A stretch of DNA of 64,000 nucleotides from Notospermus geniculatus (lineage: Eukaryota > Nemertea > Pilidiophora > Heteronemertea > Lineidae): the NCBI GenBank assembly GCA_002633025.1, contig NMRB01000913.1, forward strand, positions 28,267 to 92,266, read 5' to 3'. A model generated the notes under the pieces. The model was not told the origin of the DNA, made no database searches, and saw only the letters and a list, made by a program, of their open reading frames with translations. The first letter of the stretch is position 1; every line of letters starts with the position of its first letter. Positions 1 through 11,905 of the stretch are shown here, piece after piece. A program made the translations under genes and the position numbers.

Positions 1-337
1 TGACCACCTTCCAGCAGACGAAGTTCCCGCGCTGAGCTGACTTTCAGGTGCTCGTTGCTGAATTTTGAGGTAAAATGATTGACCAAAGTTGCAACGACTG
101 AATTAGCCCCTATATAAACTATTTTTGGTTATCTCAGGATTGATGTTTTGCAATAAATACATTCTATATTCCCAACAGATGTTGTTCAGTTGCATTTCAC
201 AAATGGTTCTTTTATTTGTCCACGTGATCCACAGGGTCATTTGTGTAATGAAATTTACGTTACCAGCGGTAACGTAAATTTCGCTGGTCCCTGGGGTTTT
301 TAGAGTGAAAATCACAATTATGTAGTGTGGTGACCAA
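1..337. other. Non-coding stretch
   Basis: I see no gene or clear repeat here. The open frames are short and have no family features. Confidence 0.5.
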
Positions 338-884
338 TAGCCCTTTTTACACGGTGCCGGTGCGTTCCGGATCGAGACTAGATCGAGGAGGGTTCGGTTA
401 TTTTTCCTCGTGTAAAAGCGAAACAACTGACCTCCACCTTCCTCGGGCTAGTTCAGTTCGCCGCGTGAGTCTCGGGAAGGTGGAGGTAGGTTCGGGCTGG
501 TTATTCTCTCGTGTAAAAGCGAACCGACCTCCACCGGCCTCGTGCGGGATTGAGCACGCTACATATGAATGGCATCACTGGCGCATTGCTGTAAGTTACC
601 TGTGAAGAAATCACGCACAAGATTTCTCAAGCACGGCTCATGTTGTTAGAAGCATAGTTTATCAATTTTAAGTGATTATTTTTGCGATATTTCTTACTTG
701 CGATAACTGTAAATGTTGATACACGCCATCTGGTGGCACGCATTTGAACGAACCGACCTCGAACTAGATCGAGGCGGGTTCGGTAACCCGCACCGTGTAA
801 AAGCGATCAATCCATCCTGAACCGAACCCGCCCGAGGAGGGTGGAGGTAGGTTTCCTCGAACCAGCACCGTGTAAAAAGGGCTA
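338..884. mobile_element. MITE with TAGCCCTTTTTACACGG ends
   Basis: The element starts TAGCCCTTTTTACACGGTG and ends in the reverse complement (CACCGTGTAAAAAGGGCTA), giving terminal inverted repeats of about 24 bp. Internal blocks reuse the word GTGTAAAAGCGA several times. It has no coding capacity. The TA at each end could be a 2-bp target duplication as in Tc1/mariner or PIF-type elements; no longer duplication is visible. A non-autonomous DNA transposon is an inference from structure only. Confidence 0.75.
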
Positions 885-1264
885 ATGTTTGGTTCGTGTT
901 TATGTCTTTGAATAAGTGCCAAGTAAAACCTCTCGAACATAGGAGGTGTAATTCTGCTTAATTTTGTCGTCGTAACGTTGAGTTTATTAACTGACTGATT
1001 TTTGCTGAATTGGAGAAATGTAGGCCTATCCCATATATTCCACTTCATTAAGGCGAAGGGATCTCCAGGCATATAAAATTTTCGACCAGTTAGATTTTTG
1101 GCAATAAAACTGATAATCCATTTGCTTAATTACGCTGTTCGGCATCTTTGCTCACAAGAGTTCGGCAGATACAGTAAATACACAAGGTAACGTAAATTAC
1201 ACGACATCATTACTATTAAAAACGGGCGATTTACTCAGTCAGAAAACGTATTCTCTCTTAATTT

Positions 1265-2350
1265 TTCCTGGTGTTTAGGCACATGGGAAGCCTCGGAGCG
1301 AAATTCTCCGTTAAGCAGTGTTTACCTGACATCGGGTATTGGGAAACAGAGAAATCAAGAAATGAAGAAATCGAGAACTTTGACTATCGATTTGTTAGAC
1401 CTTGTCTCTCTACATCTATTCAGTTCGCACTTGTGTATGGGCAGTTATTTCCGCAAATTTCCTCAAGTTCAGACCCTTTCCCTATGTAAAGGGTAAGAGA
1501 TGGCCCAGATCTGACAGCAGATTCGTATTAACATTTTCTGAGATCTGTTGATTAAAAGCAACCCCGTTTAAATCCGACCAATAATAACCGTTTGGACCCT
1601 TTTCTCTGAGGGTAACTCTTCCATTTCGGATCTTTCATTCTGGTTATACACTGGTGACTGACACAGTTCATCATTTTACAGCTGGGTCTTCGTTTTATAG
1701 TTGGGTTCATTCAAATGACATTACTACTGGGATCAATTTCCTCAAGTTCAGACCCTTTCCCTATGAAAAGGGTAAGAGATGGCCCAGATCTGACAGCAGA
1801 TTCGTATTAACTTCTGAGATCTGTTGATTAAAAGCAACCCCGTTTAAATCCGACCAACAATTACCGTTTGGACCCTTTTCCCTGAGGGCAACTCTTCCAT
1901 TTTGAACCCTTCATTGTGGTTATACACTGGTGACTGACACAGTTCATCATTTTATACCTGGGTCTTCGTTTTATAGATGTCGGGGGTCTTCGTTTTATAG
2001 TTGTGGGGTCTTCGCTTTATAGATGTGGGGATTTTATCTTCATTCGTGCTGGGCATGAAGTACATCACCACACACCAACATCCAATCAAATTCGGCCTCA
2101 TCAAGATGGTTACCGTGGTTACCATACTAAGTTGCATCCTCAAACTTAATAAAACATTTAAAAAAATTCCCGCCTTGTCAAAAGTTGAGAGTGGAAAGAT
2201 GCTAATCAAACATTTTATTTATATGGCCTTACACGTGAGATCTGAATAATGTCGAAAGACAGAGGTCTAACTAATCGATCTTGGGAGTTCTCGATTTCTT
2301 CATTTCTTGATTTCTCTGTTTACCAATACCCTTACCTGACATCCCAGTTA
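1265..2350. repeat. Inverted-repeat unit enclosing a tandem duplication
   Basis: About 80 bases near 1320-1405 recur in reverse complement near 2262-2345. Between these arms, 1461-1701 is repeated at 1740-1979 (offset 279 bp) with only small differences. The second copy runs into short tandem units built on GGTCTTCGTTTTATAG (1963-2030). No protein is encoded; overlapping short reading frames follow the repeats. It looks like a degenerate fold-back element, family unknown. Confidence 0.65.
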
Positions 2351-3368
2351 TGCTATATGCGAGACGCGACACCGATATGCGATGCCCGAAATGCGATCAA
2401 AAAAGTATTGTTCCATTTATACTTGCCTGCGAGGGTGCGATATTTTAGCAGAAAACAAAAGAAAACCCTGGCTGCTGTACCACGTGACATCTATATCGTA
2501 TCCGTTTTTCATCTCGATCGCTACAAGGAGCGAATGCTTTATCGGATATCGTCGTATGGCATATCGGATAACGGATAACGCGTGCAAATAAACGCCGTGT
2601 TAGGAAAATGGCTTGGAACGGTGAGACTGCGATTTCGCATATCGTTACGTCATATCATAAAGGATGTAAGGTAAACACGGCTTTACACCTGTTTCTGACG
2701 TTATTTTACACATGTGAAGTCCACTCAAGTTGATTTTACTCAGCTTTCATCAGATATTGTAACTTACGTTAACATAGCTGGAAAATCTGTCGAAAGTCTC
2801 ATGCCAATGCAAGTATTGATGATAGGGGGGCCACTCTTTCTTCTGGGTGAGTTTTCTCCCCACCTCTTCCATCTGATTTGATTTCAGGACACAACGGGAG
2901 AAAGTGATCGGATTGAAATGAACGGTGGGTGCAAATGAATGCCTTTCTGAAATTTACGTTACCATTTGTAACTGGCCAGTACTGCCACATGTGGTACGTT
3001 AAGAAAACAACGTTGTATTCGCAGTTTTGGCGATCGATTAAAGATGTTTCAAATATATTTTCAATGTGGTTATGGGCGTTCCTGATTAACTTATTAGAAT
3101 TCCTGTAATTCGGAATAGGTGTTGATTTTTTTAATGCACATAGGCCAGTAAAACAAATGTAATATCATTGATAATAGACAGAAAATATGTAAGAATAGTG
3201 CCGAAAATGAAGAAGAATTAATCAATTTTCACGTAACATTTGTCCACCGAATTCTGCGAGGGTTCACAACAAGTGTGGCTGTGGTGCATAAATGATAACC
3301 TGAGGGTCACGTAAATTACGCTTAAAAATGATGCACCTAAGTTCTATGGCGTGTAACAAAAAAACCCA
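2351..3368. other. Non-coding stretch
   Basis: I see no supported gene. Short open frames lack recognisable domains or splice context. Confidence 0.45.
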
Positions 3369-3559
3369 TTAAAGCGAATCGAAAGCGAAAAAATTTGATT
3401 TAGAAATAGAATTTGAAAGGGGACGAATTTTCAGGAAAAAATGTAAACAAACTTCTCCAGAATGTCAACAAAGAAATTTTCGTGCATTTTGATTGGCTGA
3501 ATTTTGTGTTTACAAACACCAGCCAAATGTAAACAAAATCCGCTATCGATTCGCTTTAA
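3369..3559. mobile_element. MITE, TTAAAGCGAATCGA family, copy 1
   Basis: The segment begins TTAAAGCGAATCGA and ends with a near reverse complement (TCGATTCGCTTTAA). A second copy lies at about 38921-39112 in the opposite orientation and shares the interior, including the stretch around TTTGTGTTTACAAACACC. Two dispersed inverted copies of one ~190-bp sequence show that it is mobile. Confidence 0.8.
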
Positions 3560-5145
3560 GCAGTGCTCACCAAAATTTACAGACATGTCCGACAGACATC
3601 ATATATAATTCCTTTATTAAAAAAGACAGAAAAATCTTCAACAAATTTCTGTTCAAAATGTTACCCTATATTGGTGCCTTAAATTTGAGAAAGGGCCTGT
3701 AAGTCCTATTGTACAATCGGCTTATTCCGGCAATCGATGACCATAGATAGTCGTTCCTACCGTGCTAAAAAGGTAAATTTTCCCTCAGACTCGTTCATCA
3801 TGCGTTTCGTGGGCGCAGCCATGTTTAATCAGCCGTTGGCCAATCAGATTCGGATGCTCTGAGCTGGACACTCGCCACCTGGCGGTAACGAAAGTAGTCT
3901 TTGCTACCAGACTCTCTCCTGTAAGAGAGAGAGGCTGGTGACGCGAGACTACCTCAAACAACTTTTAGAAACAGTGGTGCCATCTTTTATTTCCTTGACC
4001 AATGATTATTCAACACAGTAAAATGACGTCGCCTCTGAGCTCATGCACCTCAAAATGTGTGCGATATTTCATTATATTTGATGCCAGGAGTCGTTCGTAG
4101 ATGACAAGGAATAAAGCTACGCACTGATAACTGTCATAAACTTGTCAAAATCGGTCAATCCAGCCTCTCGAAACCAAACCAGCACCCTCCCATTCAAATC
4201 TGGCGGGGAAAACTTCGATGACGCCTACTATTTTGTAGTTACACCTCTGTCCTGTAGATGGCAGGTCGGTTCTGGCGCACCGTGACGTTGATGACATGGA
4301 ACTGGGGACATCATTATTTTCAGAATATATCTTGCATATCTGTTTAATTTTGCAACATATGGTCATTGGATGCCGTTTTTTCCCTTTCTCAGTAGGTTTT
4401 ATTTCTTATCTGTGAGGGGCAAAATTACATTCAGCTTCTTCATTTGAAGCAGTTTGTGACTCCAAAATTACAGAACACCTCTACTGGGGACAGGGGGTAT
4501 TGGCAATAATTTTTTTTCTAAAACACTTTAAAAAATTCATTAAAAGGCGTTAATTACTGTAAAAAGGCTTTTAATGATGTGGTAGCTGCTGCATTTATTC
4601 AATTTTACGAAAATGACAAACATATTTCAATGGGGTACCGGCAAACAAAAGGAGGCGCTGATCATCAACTCGGTTAAAACGCAGGTGCGCATGCCTTTGC
4701 GATTGTTGAACGTCATCAGCCGTCGTGCGTCATTCTGACGTTACAAAAACTGCGTCATTCACAACCCATGACGTCGACCATTCGCCTGTCGTTTACGCTA
4801 AAATGGTCAACTTTATCGATTAAATTCATCATGTTCCCGCAGAGATTTTTGCTCAAAAGCCATAAGATATATTTTAGCACTTCTGTACTTAATGATAGAA
4901 AATTAAAATCAGAAATTGAGTGCAATGTTTTAGTTATATTTGGCCTAGAAGCAGGGTGTGCTATTCAGAATTACATTGGAAAATAACGTAAGCCTCACTT
5001 TCAATGACGCAGTTATGACCGAGTTGATAGTCAGCGCCGCGTCGCGGATTAGGTCTGCCGATACCTCATTACTGTCAACCTGGGCCCTCAAGATATGCCT
5101 GGGACCATTCTTGACACTAGAGGGCGTTACGAATAACACCCTCTA
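3560..5145. other. Non-coding stretch with small hairpins
   Basis: I find no gene. A hairpin-like stretch lies at 3896-3955, and a compact inverted repeat (CTAGAGGGCGTTA, 4-nt loop, TAACACCCTCTAG) at about 5118-5147. The rest is unassigned. Confidence 0.45.
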
Positions 5146-5149
5146 GCAT

Positions 5150-5452
5150 CCAAGAAGGAATGACGCGGAAAAGCCGAGGCCGCTAGTCGCTAAGTTTAAC
5201 TATTACGGTGACCGTGAAGAAATCTTCAAACCGAGATTCAAACTAAAAGGAACCAAGTTCGGTGTTGGGGAGCAGCTCCCTCTCGAAATTAGGGAGGCAC
5301 GTAAAAAGCTGCAGCACGTGCAGCGGAAAGCAAAAAGTGAAGGTAAACGGACTTACTTCCGAGGTGCAAAACTTTTCGTTGACGGACATGTGAGTACACG
5401 GCCTAGGAAAGGCCGAGGGAATGTGCTAACATCAATGATGCGACCGGTGTGA
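5150..5452 (+). pseudogene. LINE ORF1 C-terminal fragment
   Basis: An open frame of about 100 codons has no ATG at its start and ends at TGA 5450-5452. It encodes a basic product with FNYYGDREEIFKPRF, a central KKLQHVQRKAKSEGKRTYF and KLFVDGHV. This arrangement (helical lysine/arginine-rich stretch, then a 'yxxAKLFVDG' end) is typical of the C-terminal part of LINE ORF1 nucleic-acid-binding proteins of the CR1/L2/RTE-related group; the family match is from memory. It lies about 300 bp upstream of the endonuclease of the same strand, as expected for ORF1 followed by ORF2. The N-terminal part is missing, so the LINE is 5'-truncated or degraded. Confidence 0.6.
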
Positions 5453-5586
5453 CTGTGAGTGGCAGAAAGTACTTAAAGGAGCTGGACGTCCAAGTTGTAA
5501 ACACTCACTCACTGGTTCTCTATCCACGCGACGCCTGCGGTGCTGCCACCTATTGTCGGTGATTTGTACTGACGTGAATATCGTGA

Positions 5587-6624
5587 GTGAGTTGCATTGG
5601 ACCGGGCACCAGTCTAACGATCACGGGGCGCTACTGGTGCTGCCACCTTCACGAAGGAATAAAACTAGTTTGCTGGCCACTGTTTGTAAACAAACCAGTT
5701 TGTTTACAACTTGGACGTCGAGCTCCTTTAAAGTTGTTGAATTTGAACGTATGTGGCCTAAAAACTAAGTTACTTTCGGAGGAATTTGAAAACTATTTAC
5801 GGAAGTTCGACGTGATAGGCTTGACTGAGACAAAATTGAGTCAACTAGATGATATTGCGATTCCTGGTTATAAGTTTGTACCAAAGAATAGGGTTAACTG
5901 TGGTCATAGACCTTCTGGTGGAATAGGTTTCTTTGTCAAGGAAGACTTGCTTGGTCATTTTGATTTTCTACAAACTCATTTTGAACATATTTTGTGGTGT
6001 AAAGTAGATAAGGACTTTATTGATGTAGACAAGGATGTTTATATTGGAGTAACATATATTCCGCCTGAAAATTCTGTATATTTTTCAGATGAAATGTTTG
6101 ATCAGTTAGAATCTGACATTGTACATTTTTCAAGTACGCAGGATGGTTATATCTGTTTGACGGGTGACCTTAACGCACACACAGGTACTACTCCTGACTA
6201 TGTTATTTTGAACGACTTTAATGGTAATTTTGATATGGTTGAAGAAATAAATCTTGAACACATACCAAAGCGTAGCTCACAAGAGAAAACACGAATAAAT
6301 AATCATGGTAATCGTCTGTTGGAGCTTTGCTCCAGTCATTGTGTGTATATTGTGAATGGCCGATCCGGTAGTGATTTTAATGTTGGTCAGGTGACTTGTG
6401 CTGATCGATCAGTTGATGATCATTTTATAATGTCGCCACAGCTATTTCCAAAAATAGAGAACTTTTGTGTTGATGAATTTAACCCTTTATTCTCTGATGT
6501 GCACTGCCCTGTTGTGTTAGATTTGCAGTTGCCTCATAAAACATTTGTTGAAGAAAATGAAACTGTAAACGTAGAAAATCAACAAAGCCAGCAGGTGTCT
6601 AAACCGAAGTGGCAAAAAGAGAAA
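5587..6624 (+). pseudogene. LINE ORF2 apurinic-type endonuclease domain
   Basis: The frame encodes an endonuclease/exonuclease/phosphatase domain beginning near 5727 (LNLNVCGLKTK). The catalytic landmarks appear in order: GLTETKL with the metal-binding Glu (about 5818), TGDLNAHTG (about 6160), the ADRSVDDHFIM block (about 6400) and FSDVHCPVV near the end (about 6490). In a live element this domain nicks target DNA to prime reverse transcription. The residues before 5727 probably are not part of the protein. The reading frame breaks at 6625, where unrelated sequence starts; the last 190 bp before that break are repeated at 7291. No reverse transcriptase follows directly. Confidence 0.85.
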
Positions 6625-7481
6625 ACAGTCCATCGCCTCATGATTCTTCCGCATTCTCTATTTTCCGCGTTTTCCATAAAATTATTATTTTTAGTATTAA
6701 TATATTTATAGCCCGTTATATACAATTATCTCAGTGGGCTTTACATAATAAGGTACATAACAGACGTCGTAAAACACTGGGAATAAAATTAAGAAGAGTT
6801 AAGAAATTTAGAAAAGTCTCTTACGACACGAATATAGACTAGTAAGTACTATAAAACATAACATGAATAGCACTATAAAACTTAAATTACTCGGAATTAA
6901 ATAATAATAGCCCATTTTCTCCTTAGGAGGTTTGATGTCGATATAAAAATATATAAAAACAAAGACGACAAGATAACTGTAAATACATGTACGTACTTCA
7001 CATCTTACTAGTGTACGGAACTACGCCTACAAAATTAAAGACACCCGCGGTTGTGAATTGGATAGTACCATTTACTTGCCTATTATATACTTGCCTACCA
7101 TATACTGCAGTGTCTAATAGACCCGTGTTTGAAAACCCCGTGTTTATTAGACACGCCGAGCTCGCCGGGGCTAATTCAGACACGTGTGTCACCCGGGCGT
7201 TTAGATTGGTGTAAGCGCAAAAAACTCGGCAATTACTAGTTATCAAACCCGGCGACAGATGGCGCGGTTAGTGTGTTTACGTATTGCTATTGCCACAGCT
7301 ATTTCCAAAAATAGAGAACTTTTGTGTTGATGAATTTAACACTTTATTCTCTGATGTGCACTGCCCTGTTGTGTTAGATTTGCAGTTGCCTCACAAAACA
7401 TTTGTTGAAGAAAATGAAACTGTAAACGTAGAAAATCAACAAAGCCAGCAGGTGTCTAAACCGAAGTGGCAAAAAGAGAAA
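6435..7481 (+). repeat. 190-bp direct repeat around a 666-bp insert in the LINE
   Basis: Bases 6435-6624 (end of the endonuclease domain) are repeated almost exactly at 7291-7481, with only two or three differences by eye. Between them lies about 666 bp of unrelated AT-rich sequence that has no long frame. The second copy continues into true downstream LINE sequence. A replication-slippage or template-switch duplication, or recombination between two LINE copies, would produce this. Confidence 0.8.
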
Positions 7482-7640
7482 GCCAGTGATTTTTCTCAAA
7501 ACTTAGACGAAAATATTGTTGTAGAAATTTCTAATTGGGCCCGAACACAGAGAGAGTTAGGCACGGTTCAACAGGAAGATATGGATTCAATGGTAAAAAA
7601 GTACAAAATAAACTTCGGTCGTAACACATTCGTGCAATTC
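7291..7640 (+). pseudogene. LINE ORF2 linker after the endonuclease
   Basis: After the repeated endonuclease end the frame continues for about 50 codons (KASDFSQNLDENIVVEISNW...), corresponding to the linker between endonuclease and reverse transcriptase. Similarity to a LINE fades at about 7620-7640, where short tandem repeats begin. The proximal half of the reverse transcriptase is absent from here to 9650. Confidence 0.6.
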
Positions 7641-7739
7641 AATTTCAAACGGACCTCAATTGGATGCGTTCACTATCTCCCCCGCCACCTTAAGGGGAGT
7701 CACAGATCTACAGCAACTCCAATTAGGCATCGGGTACCA

Positions 7740-8100
7740 TGTAACTGTCCGCCATCTTGGATTTCTCTGTAATAGGCTCATTTCAGGAGGTGGCTCTTAG
7801 TCTGAAAGGATAGCTTGACCCCCAAAACCTATGTTTTGACACCAATATCAGTCATCTAGGTGAATTAGTTGCCATGTTATGAGGCAATTTAGGTATCGGC
7901 CGCCATCTTGGCAGCCATCTTGGATTTCACTGCTACAGGCCTATCTTACATTGAAACCAATGGCTGCAATGGATAGCTTGACCCCAAAAACCTATGTCTA
8001 GACACCAACATCAACCTCCTAGCTGAATTGGTTGCAGAGTTATGGAGCCCTATAAGTATTGGCAGCCATATTGGCGGCCATCTTGGATTTGACCCCTTAA
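7740..8100. repeat. Tandem units with GGCCGCCATCTTGGATTT
   Basis: Two to three diverged copies of a unit of about 163 bp carry the words GCCATCTTGGATTT, GATAGCTTGACCCC, AAAACCTATGT and GACACCAA in the same order (for example 7811 and 7974). Non-coding. Confidence 0.7.
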
Positions 8101-8118
8101 ATGCAGTCTGAAAATTCG

Positions 8119-8443
8119 TTACCGTCCATTTTTGAATTCCTTGCAAAAAATGGATTCAGAATCAACCGAAAAATCAATTTGTACATTAAAATCTAACGGA
8201 TTGACATAATCTACCACACTAAATGTAAGAAACCATAGTTTTTCTGTAAAGGAATTTTGTAGTAATTGGTTTATGTAACTGATAAGTTGGTAAATTCTCA
8301 AGAAACTCTTTTAGCTCTTTGTACTTAATAAGTTTCCCATCAGACTTTACTTTCTTCCAAATTTGAGAAATATTTGAATAAGCAACTGAACTTTTAGGAT
8401 TAAAATACAAATCTCTAAGATATTGTTCGTTCTCCTTATCCAT
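8119..8443 (-). pseudogene. Polinton-type integrase N-terminal fragment
   Basis: Minus-strand frame from ATG 8441-8443 encodes 74 residues (MDKENEQYLRDLYFNPK, then KKVKSDGK, LKEFLENLPTYQLHKP). The pattern 'YLRDLYFNP ... lW..VK.dGk ... fL....tYqLHKP' is the N-terminal region of the retroviral-like (rve/DDE) integrase of Polinton/Maverick elements and their domesticated relatives, as I recall it. The frame stops at 8219, before the catalytic core; a few further codons are open in another frame to 8119. It begins only 8 bp downstream of the zinc-ribbon ORF, on the same strand. A truncated, dead element. Confidence 0.7.
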
Positions 8444-8450
8444 TTATTTA

Positions 8451-8597
8451 CTAAATAAACTTTGCTTTCTTACTCCCACATACAGCACATTTCACTAACA
8501 AATATTTTCTACTCCCAGTTAATTTATGAATAATTGCTTTACCCTTATTTGAGGTGAATTTTCTACATTTAACACAGTAAACTTCCGGCACGGCCAT
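8451..8597 (-). CDS. Small zinc-ribbon protein of a Polinton
   Basis: This 48-codon ORF runs from ATG 8595-8597 to TAG 8451-8453 and is too short for most gene callers. It encodes two CxxC knuckles 36 residues apart (CVKC near residue 8; CAVC near residue 37), with a basic stretch between (RKFTSNKGKAI) and a KKAKFI tail. This layout is a zinc ribbon resembling the tiny DUF5679-type proteins found in Polintons and large DNA viruses; that family link is from memory. It is followed by the integrase fragment, and the palindromic terminal repeat of the element lies 28 bp upstream. A second copy, truncated, sits inside the 615-bp element at 16799-17413. The intact frame in a dead element may be chance survival. 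Confidence 0.7.
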   Translation of the reverse strand: MAVPEVYCVKCRKFTSNKGKAIIHKLTGSRKYLLVKCAVCGSKKAKFI

Positions 8598-8625
8598 TTA
8601 TTCAGTAGGAAATATTTCAGATCAG

Positions 8626-8875
8626 AGTATATAGGCTCTGCGGGGATCCAATGTAAGATGTAAAAGTGCTGCTGCAGCGGCAGTGCAATTTTGCTATTTT
8701 TTAACTTTTTTGAGTATACAAGTGCCATTTTTAACGTTTTTTGGCACTTTTTTACGATTTTTGGAAGTTGAAAAAATCGTACTTTTCAAGGGAAAATGCT
8801 TAAATTTTAGTGTTTTGGCCGCTGCAGCAGCGATTTTCTAGTCTTCCGTCTGGATCCCCGCAGAGCCTATATACT
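8626..8875. mobile_element. Polinton terminal repeat (variant), self-palindromic ends
   Basis: A 250-bp segment begins AGTATATAGGCTCTGCGGGG and ends with its reverse complement. It has the same outer 15 bp as the terminal repeats at 16799 and 17203, but with CGGGGATCC in place of AGGGGGTCA on both ends. It lies just upstream of the zinc-ribbon and integrase ORFs, as the right-hand terminal repeat of a Polinton would. The matching left end is not in the window, so the element is truncated. Confidence 0.75.
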
Positions 8876-8881
8876 CAGATG

Positions 8882-9649
8882 CCTCCATCATTGACGTAAT
8901 CATCATATCAGACTTGATATTTTGTCCATCACTCTCTTAGTGATGGCACAAATCGGCTCCTATAACCAGTTAACACCTAGAGCAATAGAAAGAAGTTCTA
9001 TCCTTAGGTTTTTATACCCTAGAAATCAAATGAGCTGATCATTTTTGATCTGAGATGTTTGGGTCATGGTGATATCGACGTTCGAGATCACGAAATTTGA
9101 TATTTTGAGATTACTTGCCACACTGTCAACTGATCAACATGAAACAAGTCTAAATTCATGCCTGCTTATCCAAGGACAGGACTGTGGTAAAATTCTGAGC
9201 CTCATGTGTCCGGGTGATTGAGATATCATGAGATTGTGATATTTTCAAACTTGATAATTTGCAATATCTCTGCCTGTGGTTGAGGTAGAGACATGATATC
9301 ACCCATACTTAGGTTATTGAGCATGCCCATTATGCAATGACCTTGATGATCAGGTCAAGGTCAAACTTGATAATTTGAAATGTCTCTGTCTGTGGTAGCA
9401 GTGGAGGTTTGATAAAACCCATAAGTTATTTAGGATGCCAATTTCGATTATGTAATAACCCTGATGATCATAGGTCAAGGTCAAGGTCAGAGGTCAAGGT
9501 CAAACTTCCCAAACAACTGATAAACAATGAAACTCACTGAACAGAAAGTGGATAGTATAACTTATAGTACAGTAGAGACCCCTATTATCGAGAGGTTGAA
9601 ATATATTCTGGATAGCCCCATTGTTGTGACTTTACTCGACAGTTGGGGT
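8882..9649. repeat. Degenerate ~120-bp repeats with GGTCAAGGTCA
   Basis: The phrase 'TTGATAATTTG...ATgTCTCTGcCTGTGGT' recurs at about 9258 and 9370, and GGTCAAGGTCA words cluster at 9350-9500. No coding potential is seen. The stretch separates the Polinton remnant from the distal LINE. Confidence 0.5.
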
Positions 9650-10736
9650 TATTGTTGAAACTATTTGTGTTGTTATATGCAGATGACATGGTGCTGCTAG
9701 CAGACTCTGCTGAAGGTCTGCAGGGTGGTTTTGACGCACTATATGAATATTGCCAAGTGTGGAAACTTAGTGTAAACCTTGAAAAAACTAAGGTGGTGAT
9801 TTTTTCCCGAGGTCGATTAAGGACTAACATTCCGACTTTTAAGTTTGGGGAGAACGAGGTGGAAATTAAGGATGAATATTTATACTTAGGTGTAATGTTT
9901 GCATACAATGGTAGATTTGTGAGGGCAAAAAAACTTCAGTATGACAAGGGATTGAAAGCAATGTACGGTGTACTGAAAAATTGTCTAAAACACGACCTTC
10001 CACTTGATTTGAGCTTGGAACTTTTTGATAAGGTTGTAACTCCTATTGTTCTTTATGGTAGCGAAGTCTGGGGGTATAGAAATGTGAACCTGTTGGAACG
10101 AATACACATGAGATTTTGTAAAAGCCTGTTGCGTTTACCAAATAGAACCCCGAGTGCTATATGGTCTATGGTGAGCTCGGGCGGTTTCCTTTAGAAATAG
10201 ACATGAAAATTCGGTTAATTTCTTATTGGTAGAATAATGAACTCGAGTGATACAAAATGGTCATCGATTATGTTGAATATTGTAAGAGAACATTTTGAAA
10301 AGGGTTATATAGAGTCAGAATGGTGTTCCATGGTAAAAGAAGCTTTAGATACCTGTGGTCTTGGAGTGGTATGGTATAATCCTGGTTTATACACAATCAA
10401 CGAGATTCGGACCGTTTTAAGGCAAAGACTTACAGACTTACAGACCAATTTAGACAGAACTGGTTAGAAATGGCTGTTATTAATGAAAGATGTGTTAACT
10501 ATAGATTATTTAAGAATATTTTGGAGCCAAAGTCTCAAGCACAAATTCTATGTAAATTTAGAACAGGAAATTCAAAGTTACCTGCGGTAATAGATAGAAA
10601 ATATGGTAGAGAAATTACAACGAAAGAATATTTCTTCTGTGGTGAAAATGACGTCCTTGACGAATTCCAACTATGTACACGTACATCGTCCTACCTACTT
10701 TCCTGTGATCACCCCACCCAGTATTATTTCCTTTAA
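9650..10736 (+). pseudogene. LINE reverse transcriptase, distal half and C-terminus
   Basis: The frame starts abruptly at about 9650 and carries the reverse transcriptase active site YADD (9676-9687), followed by the thumb region (VNLEKTKVVIFSRG, YLYLGVMF, VVTPIVLYGSEVWGY). The frame is lost at about 10155-10165 and ends at TAG 10192. Matching sequence continues in a shifted frame, then through 10237-10467 and 10470-10736, the last with FRTGNSKLPAVIDRKYGR and a single remaining Cys knuckle residue, typical of LINE C-termini. Orientation and family agree with the endonuclease at 5587, so these are the two ends of one LINE or of two close relatives. At least three disabling changes are visible. 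Confidence 0.85.
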
Positions 10737-10949
10737 GCAAGTCATGTCCTACAAAAGTGTATTAAAGCTGAAACAATTATCTAACTTCTGTAACATCATT
10801 ATGAAACTTTTTTAACACACCGACTGTTTGTAAAAACTTTTCCTATTCGAAGTATTATTTATATGATTGCTGGTACCGCCATGTAAATATTTCTATGTGA
10901 TTGTCAGTTCCCTCTGATATCTGTAAAGATTAGAGAGAGTAATAAAGAT

Positions 10950-11905
10950 TATGGCCGGGAGATTATGACTTAGGCCTATGACTTATAATACTGCAGTTAA
11001 GCCTTTCGCCCCAGTTTTGGAAAATGTATGATTACACTAGAATTAGCATGCGTAGTTTACGAAGTCGTCAATAGAGGTCTCCCTTAACGCGGGTAGGTGT
11101 AACGCAGGATTGGGAAGCAATACTGTGGTCCTTTTAGGTTTTGTCTTATCTTATAAAGCACACGAAGTTATAAAAAAGATGCCCCAGAGCCTCAATATCA
11201 TTACCGGTATGGCAAAACATAGCAAGTACGATGTTTCGCCCGGCATGATAATGATTTGTTGAGCCAAAACCTAGCAACTCAAACTGCCATGCAAAAACCT
11301 AGCAAGTCACATACCATGGTGATTTGTTATGCCCGGGGTTATGCCACAACCTAGCAAGTTTTGTCTGAATAATTCTAAATAAGCTTGCAAGTAACACGTA
11401 TACAAAACTCGTCCCCAGTGGGTTTACGTTCCTACAACACCACTGGAAAGGGCTGACGACTTCAGGAATACTGCGCATGCGCGATATACTAATTTTTGAG
11501 GCGAATCACACTGAGCTGGCACCCGCGGCATGATGTTCCCAACTAAACTATTCGTTTGAAATTGCTCTAATACTCAAACAACTTCGTGTTTTGGGTGTAT
11601 TATATGACTCTTATATTTAGGCATATATGATATTTTTCAGTCATCGAAGAACGAAATATTGTGGGAAACAGACATTTTGGCACGCTGCCAGCGGTTGACC
11701 AGAAATTTTGGTCAGGTCGCAGCCCTTTCCAGAGATATCCTCGGATGAGGTAGATCTGGGTACGAGATTGCCTGAATACATGTACCCCACGTGGGGGCTC
11801 TTTTGCCATGACACAAGATGGGTACATAATGTAGAGGGTGGGTAACTGAGCTGAAGAAAAGGTACTAGTATTCCGCATTAATTTTATGAAAAGGACATCC
11901 CTGAT
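10950..11905. other. Non-coding stretch with short repeated words
   Basis: Words such as CCTAGCAA(G/C)T recur at 11270-11360. A piece at 11670-11770 (AGCCCTTTCCAGAG, CTGGGTACGAGATTG) recurs at 50130-50180 and 50515-50560, so it is part of a dispersed repeat. No gene seen. Confidence 0.5.
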
